Shown: piece by piece, positions 59,992 to 64,000 of the stretch | How positions within the stretch are numbered: position 1 is the first letter of the stretch | How the letters are laid out: each line of letters opens with the position of its first letter | Assembly: GCA_023634235.1 (NCBI GenBank) | Contig: JAMKCF010000006.1 | Coordinates: 7,098,421 to 7,162,420, forward strand | Length of the DNA: 64,000 nucleotides | Reading direction: 5' to 3' | DNA from: Pisaster brevispinus | Lineage: Eukaryota; Echinodermata; Asteroidea; Forcipulatida; Asteriidae | Program-made: the position numbers and the translations under genes | Notes under the pieces: generated by a model | The model's input: the letters and a program-made list of their open reading frames with translations, nothing else | The model's database searches: none | Told to the model about the DNA's origin: nothing

Positions 59992-62225
59992 CAGTGACAA
60001 AATTCTACAAACTGAACACTGAGGGCGTTCTGTTACTGGAGAGGATTGTCCCATCAGCCCCATGTCCTTCTCCTCAGTTGCTCTATCCCAAGTCTGCCCA
60101 CATAGTCTAAAACTTGTCTCACTAATTATGACAAAAAAGTACCAGCTTTTAACTAATGAAATTTTTATCATTTAAAAGTATGCTGTGCTTTACTTTAAAA
60201 TAAACCACCTAAATTTGTCAGTACAAGTGCAAGTTTCCAAATGTGCAATAGCCCAATTGACCAGGGCTTAAAGAAATCTTTTTAAAATGTCATTAGATGT
60301 TCACAGTGTGTTATGATTTTTTTGTTTTCATTTTTAATTGTGTTACAAGCGTTCTTTTGTTACAATGATGCCCAAGCACAAACCTGGGCAAGTTCTAGTT
60401 TTAAAAAAAAAGAAAAGAAACAAACTTACTTTTGTTTCTTCTCGTAAAAGTAATACTGTTTGTAAACATCTAACAGCAGCAACATACAAGCAGATATTTA
60501 AAGAATTATTCAAAATATATGAGTAAAATCAAGAGCTACAAATGCTACAGTGATGTGAGTATTCTACTTAACTTTATACAAAGAGAAAACAGTTTTATTA
60601 ATAACATAAGGTTTCCATAAAATACTTTTAAAATCTATGATAAAAAAAAAAGAAGAACAAAAAGGAATTCCATCTTTTTCCCCCAGAATTGAAAATATAA
60701 TGCTTAAAAGTTTACCTTTCCCCTTTTACAAATGTTTGAACCCGTATTATTACTAAAAAGCTTTATTTAAGGTCCTTAAAGGTTTACAAAAGTTTTTTTT
60801 TTTACAAGCAAAATTTAAATTTTACTCTTTTCTGAGTAACCTACATTTGTATTTTTAAATTGACTTACAAGGTTTTGTTGGCCCATTGCCAATAAACAAA
60901 ATATTTTAAATACATGTAAGTGAACAAGTTTATTTTTCTTAATACAAGTTTTATATTGAAAAAACTGCTTTGAACTGTAAACAATGCTTTTAAGGGTGAT
61001 CAAAGTTGTTCAACAAATTACCCACAAAAGTTCTTTGTGTGGTTTCTCTTTCAAACACATGACGAGACGTCAAAATCTGCGACCAAACTACAGTATGTCT
61101 CTCTCTAAAAAGTGAATTTTTCATTATAATGAATAAAATGCTTGTAGACATAGGCATCATTCCTATGCAACTATTTTGGTGGAATCCCAAAGGAGTCAAA
61201 TGAATCAATGCTGCGACACAGCATTGAATTTAACTTTTTTTTTTAACCAGTTCTGAATAGAATGTTCAAAAAATTGACAGGAAAATCCTTTTTTAAGACA
61301 CTGTATATCGCGAGTTATAATGTTGTTTAATGAATTTTTCTAAAAGCTCAAACCGAGTAAAAGTTATGTTTGTATTGTAATACTGAAAATCTCAAGACAA
61401 CTGTTTAGTCTTGTAAAAAATTGAGTATAAAACAGTTTCAAAAAATTGCATTTCAAATGATTTTACTATTTGAAAACTGGGTTTGTTTTCACACCCTTTT
61501 GAAGGTACTAATAAAATATTGATACACAAAATGTGCAAACCAAAATTGTTGTCTTAGTTTCCTTCATTATGACAGATTTTGATTAGAGAGTTTGTATGTA
61601 TGATTTTCAGTCCGCTTCAAATTGAATTGTAAAAAGGAGATGCGCATGAAACAGTCTCCAAGCTAAGCAAAGTCAACTTGAAGTAATTAAGGCTTTAGGG
61701 AGATATTCAAATAGGTTGCCCCGCTCTCAGGATCGGTCCATTCTGGGGGGAGGGGGGAAGCTCTAGAATCACTTACAAAATATATCTAGATATGTATATA
61801 CAGAAAGAAGTATATATTATGTATACTTATGTTAAAAACCTGGCATGCTGTATTTATAAATTATTCAAACTGTTTGAATAATACAGTTAAATAAAAACAA
61901 ATTCACGATTTTTTTTTAAATGCTCTCTGACAAGTAGCTCAATACAGCCTAGATCTATATCTTCTTAAACAATCTACAGTTTTCACAAAAATATAAACTG
62001 GCTCAAGCCCCTACAGCTTTATCCTCCACAATGATCACATTTGGTCATTCGTGAGAAGATAGCAAAAAGGCACAACGATGCTTAAAAATAGAGTATTCCC
62101 TAAAAATACACTGAGACCCATGTACCACAGGTATCTTATAACTACAATTTCTGCGAGCCTTTTGCAGTCTCATAAACAGAGTTATTTCCCCCGTAGTTTG
62201 CAGCAGATAATCAGAGGGAACTAGC

Positions 62226-62231
62226 TTTATT
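62226..62231 (-). terminator. Possible polyadenylation signal of gene C
   Basis: TTTATT on the + strand (AATAAA on the -) lies about 175 bp after the stop codon of gene C. Other copies further down are equally possible. Confidence 0.3.
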
Positions 62232-62405
62232 TGCACGCGCACAAAAATGTCGGAGACACATTTTCAAGCTTCCCTTATGTGAACTGATGAAACTGACCCT
62301 TTTAATGCTGGTCATTGTAATCAATCACTAGACGGAGTGAGCTGAGCAATTTTGTTTCAATTTCTTTTTAGCTTCTTATTCGTAAGCTGGTACCTGAGCC
62401 TCTAC

Positions 62406-62672
62406 TTAAGCCTTTCTCATTCCTCTTCGCCGTCTCTCCGTTGCTGCCTTGTGGTGGTGTTTTGTTCGGGCATGCGCCGTCTCGTCGGCGACATGCGCCG
62501 TCTCGTCGATGGCATGGGCCGTCTCGTCGACGGTGGCGGCAGATACTGCTGCTCCGTCGTTTACCATGCTGTCTAGCCCTACAACCCCGGGACTCCTGAG
62601 TACATCGGTTTTACCCGTCCACTGTGTTGGCATTTCCTCCTCTGGAGTTGCTTGTTCATCGTCCTCTTGCAC
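62406..62672 (-). CDS. Gene C terminal exon (unidentified protein)
   Basis: On the - strand the acceptor TTGTTAATGCCCAG, phase 0, is followed by 88 codons and TAA: an acidic start (VQEDDEQATPEEEMP), a middle stretch with three DETAH units (DETAHAIDETAHVADETAHA) coded by a ~21-bp DNA repeat, and a basic end (KHHHKAATERRRRGMRKA). I do not recognise the family. The low-complexity, charged composition suggests a disordered tail of a longer protein. The CG-rich base composition here (CGTCTCGTCG repeats) differs from the surroundings. Confidence 0.55.
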   Translation of the reverse strand: MQEDDEQATPEEEMPTQWTGKTDVLRSPGVVGLDSMVNDGAAVSAATVDETAHAIDETAHVADETAHARTKHHHKAATERRRRGMRKA

Positions 62673-62759
62673 CTGGGCATTAACAAAAGTGAGTAAGGGA
62701 AAAAATAAAAAATAGCTATGAGGGGAGAAACTTCCCCAATCCTGGTCTCTCATCACAGG

Positions 62760-62985
62760 GAGAGCTCAGTCATCTAGCGGTTAAAGACACCTGCTCTAGA
62801 GTGTCTTGGGTTCGAATCCCGCCCGAGGTGGCTATATGACTCAGAACTCACTGAGTATTCATTTATTACCACACAGCAGGTTGAATGGCCTCTTGAATGG
62901 CAACCCTCGAATAATAATATTGAGAAAATAGAGAGACCACCAACATAAGGCTAGATAGCTCAGTTGGTAGTCAATTTTTCTTTGT
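62760..62985 (+). mobile_element. tRNA-derived SINE with partial second head
   Basis: A tRNA-like head (CTCAGTCATCTAGCGGTTAA, B box GGGTTCGAATCCCGCCC) is followed by a body ending GAGAAAATAGAGAGACCACC and then a second, truncated head (GGCTAGATAGCTCAGTTGGT) that stops at 62972. The junction sequence also occurs at 48455-48500. It lies in the last intron of gene C. Confidence 0.55.
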
Positions 62986-63410
62986 TTATTACTTGGTAAA
63001 CAAATTTTATAAGAATAGTACCCATATCGTGGTGGAAATGACAAGAAAATTAGCCTTGGCCTTATCTCACTTCAATTGCTCACCCAAGTGAACTTCTTGG
63101 GAAATAACTACCCCTCCAGAGCAGGATTAAGCTCGATAAACTCAAGATTTATACAAACATAACTGTGTAGTTTTTTCTCTGGAGAAATCGTAGTAAAAGT
63201 GTGAAACAAACTCGAGGTGATAGCAGTGGGGATAAAGTTACCCAGGATCATCAGGATGTTCCTGGGGTTTTGAATACTGGAAATCAACTCTGTCTTGTGA
63301 ACAGAGGCTACCTAAAATACAACAGCTTCAGGTACTACGGGAGAACAATACAGGCATAACCAATGCTGACCAGCTGGTGGTTAAGTGTGAACTTGTTTAC
63401 ATTTACTTAC

Positions 63411-63442
63411 ATTTTCCTGCGAAGAGACTCTCTCCTTGGCAC
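63411..63442 (-). CDS. Gene C microexon
   Basis: This 32-bp exon on the - strand reads AKERVSSQEN in the phase set by its neighbours. The acceptor is ACTTTATAG and the donor GAAAAT|GTAAGT is phase 0. Small size makes it uncertain, but both splice sites and both phases fit the exon at 62672 and the one at the window edge. Confidence 0.5.
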
Positions 63443-63511
63443 CTATAAAGTGGAAAACAATTTACAGCAGTTATCAGTCTGTATGGATTACTGAAGAACA
63501 ATTTGTAACCT

Positions 63512-63758
63512 CAGAGCAGATTGGACTTATAAGATCAAGAAAGACCCACTCAGCTCTGAGCAGAAAGAACTTTATAAGACCCTGAAAAAGGCTCAGTCAG
63601 CTCAGAGTAGAAACGTCTTATAACACCTAGAAAGACCCAGTCAGCTCATAGCAGAAGAGACTTACAACACCTAGAAAGACCCAGTCAGCTCAGAGCAGCA
63701 AGGACTTATAAGACCTACAAAAACCCACTAGGTTCAGAGCAGACAGGACTTTATAGCC
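63512..63758 (+). repeat. ~48-bp minisatellite, about five units
   Basis: Units read approximately CAGAGCAGA..GGACTTATAA, followed by GACC..GAAAGACCCA and CAGTCAGCT. They differ by small substitutions and indels. It lies in the intron of gene C. Confidence 0.75.
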
Positions 63759-63990
63759 CATTGTGCGTGTAGGCCTTTCTGCTTTAAGCCGACATGGAGA
63801 TAATCATCCAAATCGTGTTATTAACTTCTTAATTTAAAACTATCTTCCTCGAGTATAACTCATGATCAATAATCATAACCCAATCACATCTGAACTTTAG
63901 ATGCACAAAAAATAATTTAATTGTAGTGGGTGATTAAGTTGACATAAGTGGATTTCAGAAAAGTTTTGATTTGTTACTTCAAGGACCTAC

Positions 63991-64000
63991 CCTCCATCTC
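63991..64000 (-). CDS. Gene C, partial exon at window edge
   Basis: On the - strand GAGATGGAGG is followed by the donor GTAGGT. In the phase required by the microexon it reads E-M-E and the first base of Gly. Only ten bases are in the window, so the call depends on the downstream exons. Confidence 0.4.

Larger units (their letters stand above)
58920..62405. other. 3' regions of convergent SAC3D1 and gene C
   Basis: No further coding exon is recognised. The stretch is very AT-rich from 60200 to 62000 and contains AATAAA on the + strand near 60199 and 61131, and its complement at several places. A GGCCCAATTTC MITE lies at 59794-59991, and a small imperfect palindrome (GGCTATGGCCACGGCTGCAG / GAGCCAGAGCCGTAGCC) at about 59678-59778. 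Long 3' UTRs of either gene may cover part of it. Confidence 0.5.

Overview
The window looks like nuclear DNA of a marine invertebrate deuterostome, most likely an echinoderm (the sea-star level is inference). It has intron-rich genes with GT-AG splicing, two clear single-copy metazoan genes (TSTD2 and SAC3D1), AT-rich introns, many G/C homopolymer runs and many small inverted-repeat elements and tRNA-derived SINEs. Nothing suggests bacteria, phage or CRISPR. Only about a sixth of the window codes for protein. Most long reading frames outside the exons described are noise.

Left end (1-2.75 kb, + strand): the last exons of gene A. One exon encodes a four-cysteine module of the type that is massively repeated in the next gene, so A and B look like tandem paralogues. 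About 6 kb of repeat-bearing intergenic DNA follows.

Centre (9.0-39.6 kb, + strand): gene B, the main item of interest. I reconstruct 22 exons encoding a secreted protein of about 2,600 residues: a signal peptide, three Kazal modules and 15 complete copies (plus one half copy) of a ~130-residue module that I cannot assign to a named family. Here it is called the C4 repeat. It has a (L/M)W-(R/K)-x-G-(L/V/I)-(F/Y)-G-S core and four cysteines spaced C-x(5-6)-C ... C-x(4)-C. All but two repeats are single exons bounded by phase-1 introns, so modules can be added or lost without changing frame. Repeats 8 and 9 are an almost perfect ~790-bp tandem duplication, and a half repeat behind them looks like the scar of a further copy. 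Repeats 5-10 are joined by Gly/His/Ser-rich linkers.

Right third: gene B converges on TSTD2 (- strand, 42.9-50.6 kb, 8 exons, 501 aa, rhodanese family). TSTD2 and SAC3D1 (+ strand, 50.9-58.9 kb, 9 exons, 369 aa, SAC3/GANP family) are head to head, with start codons 334 bp apart, which suggests a shared bidirectional promoter. SAC3D1 converges on gene C (- strand, 62.4 kb to the window edge). Only its 3' end is present: an unidentified charged C-terminus with a short internal repeat.

Introns and intergenic DNA hold several repeat families in two or more copies: a GGCCCAATTTC-ended palindromic MITE, a tRNA-derived SINE, a CAGTGGCGTA-ended poly-C/G element, a long foldback element inside a tandem repeat, a ~1.06-kb CAGT-ended element with TA flanks, and a TTAA-flanked piggyBac-like MITE. 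Nested insertions give relative ages for some of them.
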